Source: Adiantum capillus-veneris
Taxonomy: Eukaryota > Streptophyta > Polypodiopsida > Polypodiales > Pteridaceae
Assembly: GCA_014529385.2 (NCBI GenBank)
Contig: CM043959.1
Location: 51,263,253-51,327,252 of the forward strand
Length of the DNA stretch: 64,000 bases
Direction: 5' to 3'
Both the position numbers and the translations under genes were made by a program. The notes beneath the pieces were generated by a model that saw only the letters and a program-made list of their open reading frames with translations, had not been told where the DNA came from and did not search any database. Positions 1 through 11,037 of this stretch are shown one piece after another; position 1 is the stretch's first letter, and every line of letters starts with the position of its first letter.

Positions 1-230
1 ATAGTTCAACACAAAGCAAGTAACTACTAATTTTAACTATCTAACTTATGTTACTTATAGTTGTGAACATAGTTCGACACAAATCAAGTAACTCCTAACT
101 TTAACTATTCCAGGTGTGAGTTTCCTCTACACAAGGCAAGAAATCACTAACTAATCTACTTAATTTACCTCCAAGTGTGAGATATACTTCACACAAAGCA
201 TGTAAATTTTAAACTCAAAACTCCATAACT
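1..230. repeat. Degenerate tandem repeat, about 60-70 bp unit
   Basis: Three to four poorly matched units share a pattern of a GTGTGAG- or GTGAACATAG-like start, then a TTC-ACACAAA-GCAAG core, then AACT/CTAA-rich filler. The core recurs near positions 6, 72, 128 and 190. No coding potential is seen. The array may continue left of the window. Unit boundaries are by eye. Confidence 0.5.
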
Positions 231-588
231 TTAAAAAAACTACATTTAACTAATTTAACTTTTTACCCTAAGCTCTAACTTTTTACTTAAATAGATAATT
301 GATAACAAAATTTATAAATACATTTTTTAACTGATTTATTTGATGTTTTAAAGCTCACCTAAAGATGAGACAAGGGGGAAGAGAGCTCAAATAGAATGAG
401 GAAAACAGTCGGTTTTCATGTATATAAAGGACTATATTTCGATCCAATTTTAAAGAAACTTTGCTGATGTGGCACCATATAATATGGTTGAATAAATATA
501 TGTGTTGTATAATATGTCCGTTTAAAGCATATTATACGTACACCGTATAACATACAATGCAACTTAGCTCCTTAGGTGATTTCTTCGA
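231..588. other. AT-rich non-coding stretch with one small hairpin
   Basis: No gene or recognised element. A perfect 10-bp stem (GTATAATATG with its reverse complement) spans 507-537 with an 11-nt loop. Confidence 0.5.
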
Positions 589-888
589 ACACTTCACAAG
601 GATGTGCCCTGATTTTCCACAACCATAACATTGCCCTTTTTATAGTATTTTTCATGATGCTCTATTAATAAGTTCAGACTGGTGAGTTTCTTCTTCTATT
701 TCTTTCCATTTTTCTTTTGGTCGTCCAAAGAACCTTTCCTTGTTGAGGTAGACACTAGCTTGTCCGAGGGATAGGCCAAAGAGCCAAAATGCATAGCAAA
801 GCCTTCCTTGGCATGTTCCATAAGCATCTGGATGGATTCCGAGTTTTCCTTTGGGAAATACCGCGGAATCTCTTTTGCAAGATCACCG

Positions 889-1319
889 TATTAGGGAAAA
901 TTTGGACTCACAAAGGGGCCTTATCCATGTCCAAAACGGGCATGCGGTAAACTTTTGCAAACCAACTCTAAACTTGGCGAACATTTGGCAGTTAGAATCT
1001 ACTCTTCAAGCTCTTGCTATTGATATATAGCACGCCATGAGATTTCTCATATTTTGAAGGATTCTATTTTTGATTCTCTAGATTCCAGACGGAGTTGTCA
1101 CATCACAAGAGAATAAAAAATAGAATCTTTTAAAATATGAGGAATCTCATGGCGTGCTATACATCAATAGAAAGAGCTTGAAGAGTAGATTTTAATTGTC
1201 AAATCTTCTCCAAGTTTAGAGTTGATTTGCAAAAAATTTATCGCACGTCCGTTTTGGACATGAGAGAGGAAGTCAAACTCCTTATAATGCCCCTTTGTGA
1301 GTCCAAATTTTCCCTAATA
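889..1319. mobile_element. 431-bp foldback (MITE-like) inverted repeat
   Basis: Two arms of about 190 and 210 bp are near reverse complements: 889-1079 and 1108-1319, around a spacer of about 28 bp. The ends read TTAGGGAAAATTTGGACTC and its reverse complement, and a TA dinucleotide flanks each end. The right arm has about 20 extra bases (near 1265-1285) that the left arm lacks. There is no ORF. It lies within the gag region of a broken gypsy element, so it looks like a later insertion. A TA duplication would fit a Tc1/mariner-type (Stowaway-like) MITE, but the end sequence is not the canonical one and TA is palindromic, so the superfamily is open. If transcribed it would form a long dsRNA hairpin. 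Confidence 0.7.
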
Positions 1320-1342
1320 AACAAAACCGCTCTACCTACTCC

Positions 1343-1630
1343 TTAAAGGTGATCTTCAAAAAAGAAGCCATTGGCAAAAAGGTATCTCAACACCTTTGGC
1401 AAATAAGCAAAAAAAATGTCTTCTTTCGCCATCCTCAAATGATGCGAAGCCATGATGACGTCCTCTTCATACTCTTTTGTCAACCATACCCATGTGAAGG
1501 TTATTTTGAATTTAATCCACTTCTTAGGTGCTTGTCTTTGCAACATGGTAGACCACCATGTTTGTGTGTTACCTTTCAGAAAAGACGTCACCTTTTGTAC
1601 CTTGGAGGCTTTTGAGAAATGGCCTCCCAA
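1343..1630 (-). pseudogene. Ty3/gypsy gag (capsid) fragment
   Basis: A 95-residue open stretch holds the pattern FLKGNTQTWW followed by a basic stretch and KWIKFKITF. This matches the usual gypsy capsid pattern of LKG-A--WW ... W--FK--F. The later residues (YLPKVLRYLFANGF) fit the helix before the zinc-knuckle linker. It is part of the broken element at 589-2584, read in the same direction as the zinc knuckle. Fossil; not expected to be functional. Confidence 0.6.
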
Positions 1631-2572
1631 AAAAGTGATGTCAAACTATTGGTTAAACGCAAGGGCTTAATGGGTATCCTTGAAGCTTGAAACATGTGAA
1701 ACTGAACTGCTTGACCCCATCCTTGGTCTTCTTACCCTATTCTTGAGGTAATCATATTGGGCTGGAAGCATTAGGTGCTTTTGTTTCTTCCCATAGATAG
1801 TTCCATATGCAAGGGAATAAGTGTTCGAACTGTAAGAGGATGAAGTGTCCTCCTTGAAACTACTAGAATACTTGTGGTGCCTTCTACACTCCTTTTGAGA
1901 TCTTCTTTTCTTGACTTTTTTTTTTCACATTTTTTGCTTCTTTTCGTCTAAATCCAAAAGAAATCTCTGAGTTGTCTGAAGACGAGGACAAAGCCAGAGA
2001 TTCGGGGTCACCTTCAAAGCCCAACATGATTCTTGGATACACTAGCCTCCTTCAAAGTGGATATTCAACCTAGGTAGCCGGGATATCTCTTTGAACTATT
2101 CTTCTTTTGCGAGTTCATTGTGGTCTTCATCCACTGGTTGATCTTATTTTGAAGAGTGCCATGTCAAACTCTTCTTTTTTGCATTTAAATTTGCTTTTAC
2201 TTCAATGCCGACTTGAGAGGTGAATGGACGGCTTCTCATCATCGTGAGTGAACCTTGTCAAGAAGGTGGTTCTTTAGATACTTTGCATACTTTGGGTCCT
2301 TGGAGTACTTGATTATCCTTTTGGTGGCACAAGTGTCAACCTGACCAGTTGACACCGATACTCATCTTTTCAAGATCTCCCATTGAAAATGTGCGACGGT
2401 CTTCTCTTGATTCCTTATAAGGAAGAGCTCCTATTGAAATCTCCGATGTTTTCTTATACTCCCTAAAGTCGCATAGTTAATGGAATACTTTCTTCTTTGT
2501 TGATTCACTATGAGAATCCATGTGTGCTGCGAGAAAAGGGTTCAGTTCTCTGTAGAAGAAGAACCCTCTAAA

Positions 2573-2584
2573 CTCTGATACCAC
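2573..2584 (-). other. Primer-binding site, tRNA-Met type (minus strand)
   Basis: The minus strand reads TGGTATCAGAG at this point, the usual plant initiator-tRNA-Met primer site. It directly follows an LTR end at 2585 whose last bases on the minus strand are TGTTACA. It fixes the orientation of the broken gypsy element to its left. Confidence 0.75.
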
Positions 2585-2661
2585 TGTAACAGGCTTGGAC
2601 ACTCCAAGCAAATAATGTACAACAACACACGTGAGAAAATTGCAAACAATTGAATTGACCG

Positions 2662-2750
<89 letters not shown>

Positions 2751-2784
2751 AGAGTCGATACAAAGCAACGGAGTTCCACTTCCA
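2585..2784 (-). repeat. LTR end of the broken gypsy element, carrying a (GA)n tract
   Basis: On the plus strand this starts TGTAACAGGCTTGGAC beside the primer-binding site. It is the 3' end of a minus-strand LTR. It contains the (GA)n tract at 2663-2745. The other LTR boundary is uncertain: the sequence runs straight into the long direct repeat at 2785, which may be the rest of the same LTR. Confidence 0.55.
2663..2745. repeat. (GA)n microsatellite, about 41 units
   Basis: Uninterrupted GA dinucleotides. Open frames across it encode only Ser-Leu or Arg-Glu repeats and are not genes. Confidence 0.95.
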
Positions 2785-5529
2785 TGTAAGGGCCTTCTCC
2801 TAGCCCTATGCAAGGCCAACGCATCTAAACCACCAACTTAAAAGATGAAAAAAAAAATATTCCAGGAAAATTTGGGTTCAATTTAAGCAGTAAAGTATAC
2901 TCATGAGAAACTTCCGGCTTATGCCATGGGAACATGGACATAACCAATGTATAGGAAATTAGCTTTTCGTTTTGAGAAAATTAGCATAAAGAAAAAGATA
3001 AGATAATGGAAAAGAAAAAGTAAAAGATAAAGGAGAAAAGGAGAGGATCAAGATAAGGTGAGTAAGTAACTTGTTGAGAAAGTTTTGATAAGTAAAATAA
3101 GTTATCAAAAAAAGATAAGTTATCAATATAAGGAAGATAAGTTATTAAGATAAGGAAGATAAGTTATCAAGATAAGTGAAAGAACTTATAAAAAACATGC
3201 ATAAAAAGAGGGCTTCTCTTCTCATTTTTCACTTCTCTCTTTCGTTTTTCTCAAGGTGCAAACTTGAGAGTAAGCTTGAGAAAGCCATAGCCAAACCTCT
3301 TTCACACACACACACCTCCAAGAGAAGCCATGGCCAAAACCCTAATCAAGTTTGTTAAAACTTGATCTTCTTCTTCACACTACACTCTCTCCCTCTCCTC
3401 TCTCCTAATTCTCAATATTTCCCATAACTTGAATCCCCTTTGCCTCTTACCATTCTCTCATTCTAAATAGCCAAATTGGTGGTCTTCAAGCGAAGTAAAG
3501 ATCCAACTATATCCAAAGCAAGGAGAAGACTAGACCATACACACAGTACTGTAATATTTTTTTGTTCTTTTTATGCTATTGCATTTGCTTGAAAGTGATT
3601 TACTTTCATGCTTACATAAATTTATGATTAAGCTCTCATTTTTCCATAAGCAAGCCTTTTGCTTGGAAAGAAGAAATAACTAGTTATCTTTGTTGTTTTC
3701 GTCTAATTCGGGTTTATTATTAATCATAACTAACCATGTTGCTAGCACTCTCTTTAACCATAAGTGACTGGAGATCATATTTATATTTCAAGTTCCGTTC
3801 TCTAGACTACCAGACTAATATGGCATAGAGAGAGTAGAAAACACTCTCTTTAATCATAGGTGACTAGATATCATACTAACATAGCATACATGTTGGATGA
3901 TGATTAATTTCTATGTGCATCCTTAAATCCCACTAGAAATATCTTTTTCTACTTTTAAGAAGCACAAGATAATTGCCACATAATCACCGGCAATAAAGTA
4001 TTGGAAATTTTTGGAATTAACCATGCATTCTACTCAAAGTGGCATTACAATTTGCTCTAAAAAGAATGATGTTATCAAAGGTTCACAAGTTTGCCTTTAA
4101 ATTTAAGAAGTAGGATTTTTTTTCTTTCAAAGAGAAAAAGAGCATGTGTGTAAAATTTGTTTAGTGATACCAATAAAGTTAATACTAATTCTCTCAAGGA
4201 GAGGTAAGTTTTGAAGGGTAGCGCTATCTTAATCAAATGAGATTTTCCTTGGAAGTGGGAATTTCCTTCCAATTAAGGTATCCCCCCCTCTTATCAATTG
4301 GAAAGTCCCAAAACCATAAGCCTCTTCTAGAAAAGGTATGCCAAAATCCCTTCTTAAAGAAGAATTTGTTAATCATTCATACACTATTACATGAGCATTT
4401 TTCACTACAGTAGCATGTCCACTCTTAGGAATGTCGCATTCTCACTCTTACACTACCATGCATGGAAGGGTTTCACTCTTGCATAAGCACTCAAAGGAAG
4501 TTTTGATTATTTGTCTCAAGATTGCAAGTTGGTACATTCCGAATTTTTGTGTTTACTAGGTATAGATCACACCAAAGAAAAACTCATGGTAGAAAGAATA
4601 TGCATTGTTCATTTCAAGTTTGTCTATCAAGTTTGTTTTGCAAATTCAAAGAGTGTAAGGGGATATCTTCACCGATGTTGTGACTGTATTGCTTGAACAT
4701 AAAACTCCCATCGCTTCCATGGAGATACCCCATGGATGAAAAATGATGCAAAGGGACCAAAATGGAATTCGTCAAAGTCGGGGTTAACTTGAAACTTACG
4801 TCGAGACAAAACTTTAAACTCCCAAGAGATTCGTTGTATTTCTTAAGGTCTTGTTTGATTTGAAAATTAAAATAAACTAGGAAGTAAGAGATAACAACTC
4901 AAAGAACTTAATCCCTAGCATAACATAGAAGATTTAAGTGTGAACTTTTTCTTACATGCTTGGAAAAGGCTGGCGAAAAAGACCGGCGCAGGTGTTTACC
5001 TGTGGGATACAACGGTGGATGGTCCTTTTTGGCTAGGCCTAATAATTATTGGTCTATGTTTTGAGCTCGGGTTCATTCACTGTCCTAGAAATGGGATTGA
5101 ATGGGAGTGAGTCCTGGCCAGGTGATAGGGACCCGCGGATGCGTCTGGAAATTGGTCTAGTTTGGGTAGGCTTGATGCCGACGGGAAAAAGGAGGAAGGA
5201 AAATGGATCCATGAAGGGATCAAGATAAGGGAGGAGGATGTGATTTAATTAAGGAACTTAATTGTTTGGTAAATAGGAACCTTAAAAAGTCTAGAAACTT
5301 AAATGGGGTATTCCGTAATTGTCCTCATTTGCCGGACCTTTGCTCTGCTTCTCAGATTATTGATTTGAAAGGAATCTAGAGTAGACTATTTTTGTAAGCC
5401 TTTCCCACACAAGATAAAGAAAAAGAAGAATAGGAAATTGTGTCAGGTGCCGCCTCTACACATGAAGAAGGAGACATGATACGCAAGTCTTGGGACAAGG
5501 ATAGGGATATTCTTGGAGGAGTATATGTT
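2785..5529. repeat. Long direct repeat, copy 1 (LTR-type DNA)
   Basis: About 2.75 kb shared with 7574-11037 in the same orientation. Both copies start TAAGGGCCTTCTCCTAGCCC and both end near GGAGGAGTATATGT. A TATA-like box and pyrimidine-rich start region (3184-3240), the lack of coding sequence, and a primer-site-like TTGGTATTG at about 5635 would fit a plus-strand LTR. The minus-strand primer site at 2573 and the adjoining LTR end instead suggest minus-strand polarity. It has a short (CA)n tract at 3303-3315. It keeps the empty TTAA site (4354-4357) that is filled in copy 2. Confidence 0.7.
3184..3195 (+). promoter_or_regulatory. TATA-like box in direct repeat copy 1
   Basis: CTTATAAAAAAC is followed by ATGCATAAAAAGAGGG and a TTCTCTTCTC pyrimidine-rich stretch. 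This is the layout of a plant LTR promoter, and it is kept in copy 2 at 7893-7904. Orientation and activity are inferred. Confidence 0.35.
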
Positions 5530-6139
5530 ATTGAGAATAATGCCTTGGGGGCGATTACTATGATTTGGATAATCTCTACCTAGAAACTGGGAGTAGGTCC
5601 CAGGTATTCTTGTTGGACCCTTGTTGAAACACAAATTGGTATTGTAATTGGACTCGCAAGTCATTTTTTTAAACCTGGTCTATAATATTACATTTTGGAT
5701 TACTATGAACCCTAGAGATTTAAGGTTAGTCCTCTTAAAAACATGAAATGGGGGAACTTAGCATTTACAAAATGCTAAAGATGTGTTTCTATTGATTGTT
5801 AATTATTTATCCAAATGTAGTTTTGGATGTGATCAAGAGAATCCATCTTTTGAAATGTCTCACTTTTTTAAGAGACCCTGGTGTATTTATGATATTTATG
5901 AACCTATCGCTAAGAGGAAGTAGTTTTGTTTGCCACAGCCACAAAATATGCCACGTAAACTCCCAAGAGATAGAGATGCTCAAGAATATCCTATAGCTCA
6001 CACTTTAGATTTGGTTGTCCGTGATACATAAGCGTCACCAGCACCTCAAATTATACCTGTACCAAATCAAATACCACTTGCTACAACACTCATAGAGGAT
6101 TGTAGATATGACAAGGATCTGAAGGCCCTGGTCAGATCT

Positions 6140-6397
6140 GTGCAGCCACGTTCATTTTTAGGCATGGGTGATGATGTGTCTACTCAACTAGAAGAAGAAG
6201 ATTCCAGACATTTCTCCAAGATCGATCTCATATTAGGCTTCTACCAAGTTGGGATAAAAAAAGAAGTTACCCAAAAAATAGATTTCAATACAAGGTTTGG
6301 ACATTATCAGTTCTCAGTCATACCTACTACCTTTCACTGTCTCATGAGTGACCTTTCAAAAAGGATTCTGATGTGGACTTCTTTGATGACAATCTAA
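6140..6397 (+). pseudogene. Ty3/gypsy reverse-transcriptase fragment
   Basis: An 85-residue open stretch contains FSKIDLILGFYQVGI, then FNTRFGHYQFSVIPTTFHCLM. This corresponds to the gypsy RT core FSKIDLRSGYHQI ... [22 protein letters not shown]. The preceding 40 residues do not look like RT, so the scrap is an internal remnant. Fossil. Confidence 0.7.
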
Positions 6398-6875
6398 TAC
6401 CCAAGAAGATTGAGAACATCTTGTAATGCCATATTATGAAAACTTTTAGAAATATCCTAGTTATATGATCATATTAATCTTCCATAGCCGATGTAATCAA
6501 TGAAAACAAGCTCCGTCTTGTTATTTTTTTGTGTCACTCAAGAAATATTACCTTTTGTAATACAACTATTTTTGCTACATAATAACAAGATTAGTGTTAT
6601 CCTTTGTAACTAAGCTAGCTACATTTTTATTTCTCTCAAGAGATGTTAAAAAATACCAGACTTAGGAAGCTAAGAATAAGTTTAATTGTAGTTGTCAAGA
6701 GAAATCACAGAAAGAAGGATTTAAGACAAGAACCAAGATCTTAATAAACGACAAACTTGTTAAGAGATACAACGAAGATGGATTTTTACAAGTCAATAAG
6801 CCCATCCATCACATGATCACAAAAGCAACTATCACAAGGGGGACACATATTAGGCCTTTCAACCATAGGAAGAAT

Positions 6876-7319
6876 TCACTGTGAAACTGCTACACTGATC
6901 TCTTGAGTATGAGGTGAGAAGTTAAAGGGTCCTCTAAGAGGTAGACCAAAGTGAGGGTAAAGATACATCTTTTGATGACAAAGAAACTGAGCAAGCAAAA
7001 AGACTCGCTCGGAGAACCCATGATACATCAACCTCCTCACACAGTAGTACCAAGGACCCAAACCCAATGTTTCAATTACCATAGCCAAGTGGACATTGTT
7101 GCAAAAGCTATCCCGATCCCAAAGTGTCACTCTTGTTATGTCTCGGAACATCCACCATTTGGTTTGAGCTACTGAAGTTCCCAAGTAAGGGAAAAGCAGA
7201 CGCTCATACCGCTTCACAAAATCCCTCCTGACTGATTCACTTGTTTGTTGTAGATAAGGAATGGCCACATATAATATTAGCTCTTGCCACACTAATCCAT
7301 AAAGTAAGGTAATGAGCAA
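6876..7319 (-). CDS. Hypothetical 147-residue open frame
   Basis: Open for 147 codons in AT-rich DNA. The product is rich in aromatic residues (e.g. FVKRYERLLFPYLG, LGLGPWYYCVRRLMYHGF). I recognise no domain, signal peptide or clear membrane segment. It lies opposite the direction of the nearby RT fragment. It may be a remnant of an element-encoded protein or a chance frame; length alone argues weakly for past coding. Confidence 0.25.
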   Translation of the reverse strand: MLITLLYGLVWQELILYVAIPYLQQTSESVRRDFVKRYERLLFPYLGTSVAQTKWWMFRDITRVTLWDRDSFCNNVHLAMVIETLGLGPWYYCVRRLMYHGFSERVFLLAQFLCHQKMYLYPHFGLPLRGPFNFSPHTQEISVAVSQ

Positions 7320-7892
7320 AGAAAGAGCGGAAAGGTTATAAGAGACAATCCTAAGAAGTTATTGACAAGGAGATGGGAAGAAAAGAGAAAGAGGAAGGTA
7401 AGAATACCATAAGAGATGAGGATTAATTATCCCTTATATAGATGAACTAGCTAGAGAAGCACGAATCAGTGTTACCTCTAGAAGTTAAAGGTGTAGCTTG
7501 AGGTTGAAGATTTTCCACTGTTCTTTACTGTTTCGATCTGAGGACAACTCTTCCTTTTTGTTGGGGAGTTTTTAAGGGCCTTCTCCTAGCCCTTACGCAA
7601 GGCCAACACATATAAACCACCGACTTATAAGATGAAAAAAAACGTTGGAGAAAAATTCGGGTTCTATTTAAGCACTAAAGTGTACTCCGGCATATGCCAT
7701 GGAAACATGGACATAACCAAGGTATCGAAAATTAGCTTTTCATTTTGATAAAATTAGCATAAAGGAAACAATAAGATAAGGGAAAAGAAAAAGAAAAGAT
7801 AAAGGAGAAAAGGGGAAGATAAGGATATGGTGAGTAAGTAACTTGTTGAGAAAGTTTTGATAAGTAAAAAGTTATCAAGATAAGTGAAAGCA

Positions 7893-7904
7893 CTTATAAA
7901 AAAC
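7893..7904 (+). promoter_or_regulatory. TATA-like box in direct repeat copy 2
   Basis: CTTATAAAAAAC, in the same context as the box at 3184-3195. Confidence 0.35.
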
Positions 7905-8005
7905 ATGCATAAAAAGAGGGCTTCTCTTCTCATTTTTGACTTCTCTCCTTCATTTTTTTCAAGGTGCAAACTTGAGAGTAAGCTTAAGAAATCCATAGCC
8001 AAACC

Positions 8006-8010
<5 letters not shown>

Positions 8011-8092
<82 letters not shown>
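8011..8092. repeat. (CA)n microsatellite, about 41 units
   Basis: Pure CA dinucleotides. The matching site in the other long repeat (3303-3315) has only six to seven units, so this tract expanded (or the other shrank) after the duplication. Confidence 0.95.
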
Positions 8093-8093
<1 letters not shown>

Positions 8094-9205
8094 CTCTCCA
8101 AGAGAAGCCATGGCCAAAACCCTAATCAAGTTTGTTAAAACTTGATCTTCTTCTTCACACTACACTCTCCCTCTCCTTTCCTAATTCTCAATATTTCCAT
8201 AGCCTGAATCCCCTTTATCTCTTACCATTCTCTCATTCCAAGTAGCCAAATTGGTGGTCTTCAAGCGAAGTGAAGAGCCGAATACATCCAAAGCAAGGAG
8301 AAGACTAGACCATACACACAGTAGTGTAATATTTTCTTGTTCTTTTTATGATATTACATTTTCTTGAAAGTGTTTTACTTTCATGCTTACATAAATTTAT
8401 GCTTAAGCTCTCATTTTTCCATAAGCAAGCCTTTTGCTTGGGAAGAAGAAATAATTACTTAGATTTTTTGTTTCCCTCTAATTCTGGTTCATTACTAATC
8501 ATAACTAACCATGTTGCTAACAACTAATCCCGATGTTATTTCAAGTTCTCTAGATTACCAAACTAATATGGCATAGAGAGAGTAGAAGGCACTCTGTTTA
8601 ACCATAAGTGACTCGAGATCATACTTATATTTCAAGTTCCGTTCTCTAGACTACCAGACTAATATGGCATAGAGAGAGTAGAAAGCACTCTCTTTAATCA
8701 TAGGTGACTAAAGATCATACTAACATAGCATACAAGTTGGATGATGATTAATTTCTATGTGTATCCTTAAACCCCACCAAAAATATCTTTTTCTATTTTT
8801 AAGAAGCACAAGATAAATGCCACATAATGACGGCAATAAAGTATTGGAAATTTTTGGAACTAACCATGCATTCTACTCAAAGTGGAATTATAATTTACTC
8901 CAAAAAGAATGATGTTATGAAAGGTTCACAAGTTTGCCTTTAAATTTAAGAAGTATGATTTTTTTTCTTTCAAAGAGAAAAAGAGCATGTGTGTAAAATT
9001 TGTTTAGTGATACCAATAAACTTGATACTAATTCTCTCAAGGAGAGTTAAGTTTGAAGGGTAGCCCTATCTTAATCAAATGAGTTTTTCCTTGGAAGTGG
9101 GAATTTCCTTCCAATTAAGGTATCCCCCCCTCCCCCTCTTATCAATTGGAAAGTCCCAAAACCATAAGCCTCTTCTAGAAAAGGTATGCCAAAATCCCTT
9201 CTTAA

Positions 9206-9806
9206 CACTAGACTTGTAATGAGCCACAAAACTGGCTAAAGCCACAAAAATGGCTCACATCAGGATTCTAGTAAATGAAACATAACCTTTGTATATGACA
9301 TCAAAATTTTATGAAACTCCTTAATTATGGATTCAAGATACGAAAAAGGTTTCTAAATACGCAATTTACATGAAAATCTCAAAAATAAAAAATTTTACTT
9401 CTCAAATTAGTAAATCTTACGTAAAGCTGCACTACAACACTTAGCTTGGAGAAGTAAAAAATATCGACAGTCTTTGTATATGGGTTAAAAATGATTGGTA
9501 CATCTATCACATACCTATTGATGGATTTTTCCAAGAAGTTTGGGCCTGCTTAACAATGATTTGATTTACTTTTAAAAGAAAATAAATTTTTTTATCCATT
9601 TGCACAAATTAGTTGTAGAAGATGGCAATGGAAAGACACCTTTAGACCTTAATTTAGCTCTGTACTATTTTTTATCAACTCATATTGAGTGTTGCTCATA
9701 ATTCCCTGAAACCATTTTCTATTTGAATAACTAACATAGTGTTGAGAAGTTTTTTACAAAAGTCTCAAAAAGCCACAAAAGTGGCTGGTTTTTTACAGAA
9801 CTAGGG
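9206..9806. mobile_element. 601-bp TTAA-flanked non-autonomous DNA transposon (piggyBac-like ends)
   Basis: The insertion is exact: copy 1 of the long repeat reads CTTCTTAAAGAAG at 4351-4363, while here TTAA occurs at both 9202-9205 and 9807-9810 around the insert. The ends are CACTAGACTTGTAA and, on the other strand, CCCTAGTTCTGTAA (10 of 14 identical). Subterminal palindromes follow: GCCACAAAA-TGGC-type repeats at 9222-9260, and GCCACAAAAGTGGC at 9771-9784. There is no ORF of note, so it would need a transposase in trans. A TTAA duplication with CCCTAG-like ends is the signature of the piggyBac superfamily. The left end matches the element at 49895-51225 at 18 of the first 22 positions. Confidence 0.8.
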
Positions 9807-11037
9807 TTAAAGAAGAATTTGTTAATCATTCATACACTATTACATGAGCATTTTTCACTACACTATCATGTCCACTCTTAGGAATGTCGCGTTCTCACTC
9901 TTACACTACCATGCATGGAAGGGTTCCACTCTTGCATAAGCACTCAAAGGAAGTTTCTTGATTATTTGTCTCAAGATTGCAAGTTGGTACATTCCAAATT
10001 TTTGTGTTCACCACGCATAGATCACACCAAAGCAAAACTCATGGTAAAAAGAATATGCATTGTTTATTTCAAGTTTGTCTATTTTCAAGTTTGTTTTGCA
10101 AATTCGAAGGGGGGAGTAAGGGGATAGCTTCATGGATGTTGTGACCGTGTTGAACATAAAACTCCCATCATTTCCATGGAGATGCCCCATGGATGGGAAA
10201 TGATGCAAAGGGACCAAAATGGGATTCATCAAAGTCGGGGTTAACTTGAAACTTATGTCGAGACAAAACTTTAAACTCCCAAGAGACTCGTTGTATTTAT
10301 TAAGGTCTTGTTTGATTTAAAAATTAAAATGAACTAGGAAGTAAGAGATTACAACTCAAAGAACTTAGTCTAAATTTAAACTAGGATTAAAAACTTTACC
10401 GAAAAGAATTGACGTGGATAGGCCTAGCATAACATAGAAGATTCAAGTGTGAACTTTGTCTTACATGCTTGGAAAAGGCTGGCGCAGGTGTTTACCTGTG
10501 GGATACAATGGGAGATAGTCCTTTTCGGATAAGACTGATAATTGTTGGTCTATATTTTAAGCTCGGGTTCATTCACTGTCTTAGAAATGGGATTGAATGG
10601 GAGTGAGTCCTGGCCGGGTGATAGGGACCCGTGGATGCGTCTGGATATCGGCCTGGTCCGGGTAGGCCTGATGCTGATGGGAAGAAGGAGCAAGGAAAAT
10701 GGATCCATGAAGGATTTGGATAAGGGAGGAGGATGTGATTTAATTAAGGAGCTCTACTAGTTGTTTGATAAAAAGGAACCTTGGAAAGGTTAGGAACCTA
10801 GATGGGCTATTCCGCAGTTGTCCTCATTAGTCAGACCTTTTCTTTGCTTCTTGGATTATTGATTTAAAAAATTCTTGAGTATATTATTTTTTAAAGCCTT
10901 TCCCACACAAGACAAAGAAAAATAGGAATTGGAAATTGTGTCATGGTGCCGCCTCCACACGTGGCAAAGGAGAGAGGATATCCAAGTCTTGGGACAAGGA
11001 TATGGATATACCTGGAGGAGTATATGTGATTTCTTGA

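Larger units (their letters stand above)
589..2584 (-). mobile_element. Broken Ty3/gypsy element, leader and gag region (minus strand)
   Basis: Read on the minus strand, this runs from a primer-binding site at 2573-2584 through a leader and gag-like sequence to a CX2CX4HX4C zinc knuckle at 589-630 (residues CYGCGKSGHILVKC). A gag capsid-like segment lies at 1343-1630. The foldback element at 889-1319 sits inside it. Pol would lie left of the window and is not seen. The element is clearly old, with many breaks. Family placement rests on the capsid pattern, the knuckle and the tRNA-Met-type primer site. Confidence 0.65.
5530..7573 (+). mobile_element. Sequence between the long repeats, with broken Ty3/gypsy remains
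   Basis: About 2.0 kb bracketed by the two long direct repeats. A weak primer-site-like motif, TTGGTATTGTAATTGG, lies near 5635. A plus-strand reverse-transcriptase fragment lies at 6140-6397. The rest holds no recognised domain except an unexplained minus-strand open frame at 6876-7319. If the flanking repeats are LTRs, this is a heavily reduced element; otherwise it is unrelated debris. Confidence 0.45.
7574..11037. repeat. Long direct repeat, copy 2 (LTR-type DNA)
   Basis: Same orientation as 2785-5529 and alignable throughout. It differs by a 601-bp TTAA-flanked insertion (9206-9806) and by a (CA)n tract expanded to 82 bp. Upstream of 7574 and downstream of 11037 the two copies diverge abruptly. 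Neither boundary shows a clean TG...CA, so LTR identity is likely but not proven. Confidence 0.7.

Noticed and set aside
2477-2824. Minus-strand open frame rich in Ser-Leu
   Set aside because: Produced by the (GA)n microsatellite. The same applies to the Ser-Leu and Arg-Glu frames at 18.1-18.4, 57.4-57.7 and 60.7-61.7 kb.
7754-8101. Cys-Val-repeat open frame
   Set aside because: Translation of the (CA)n tract; not a gene.
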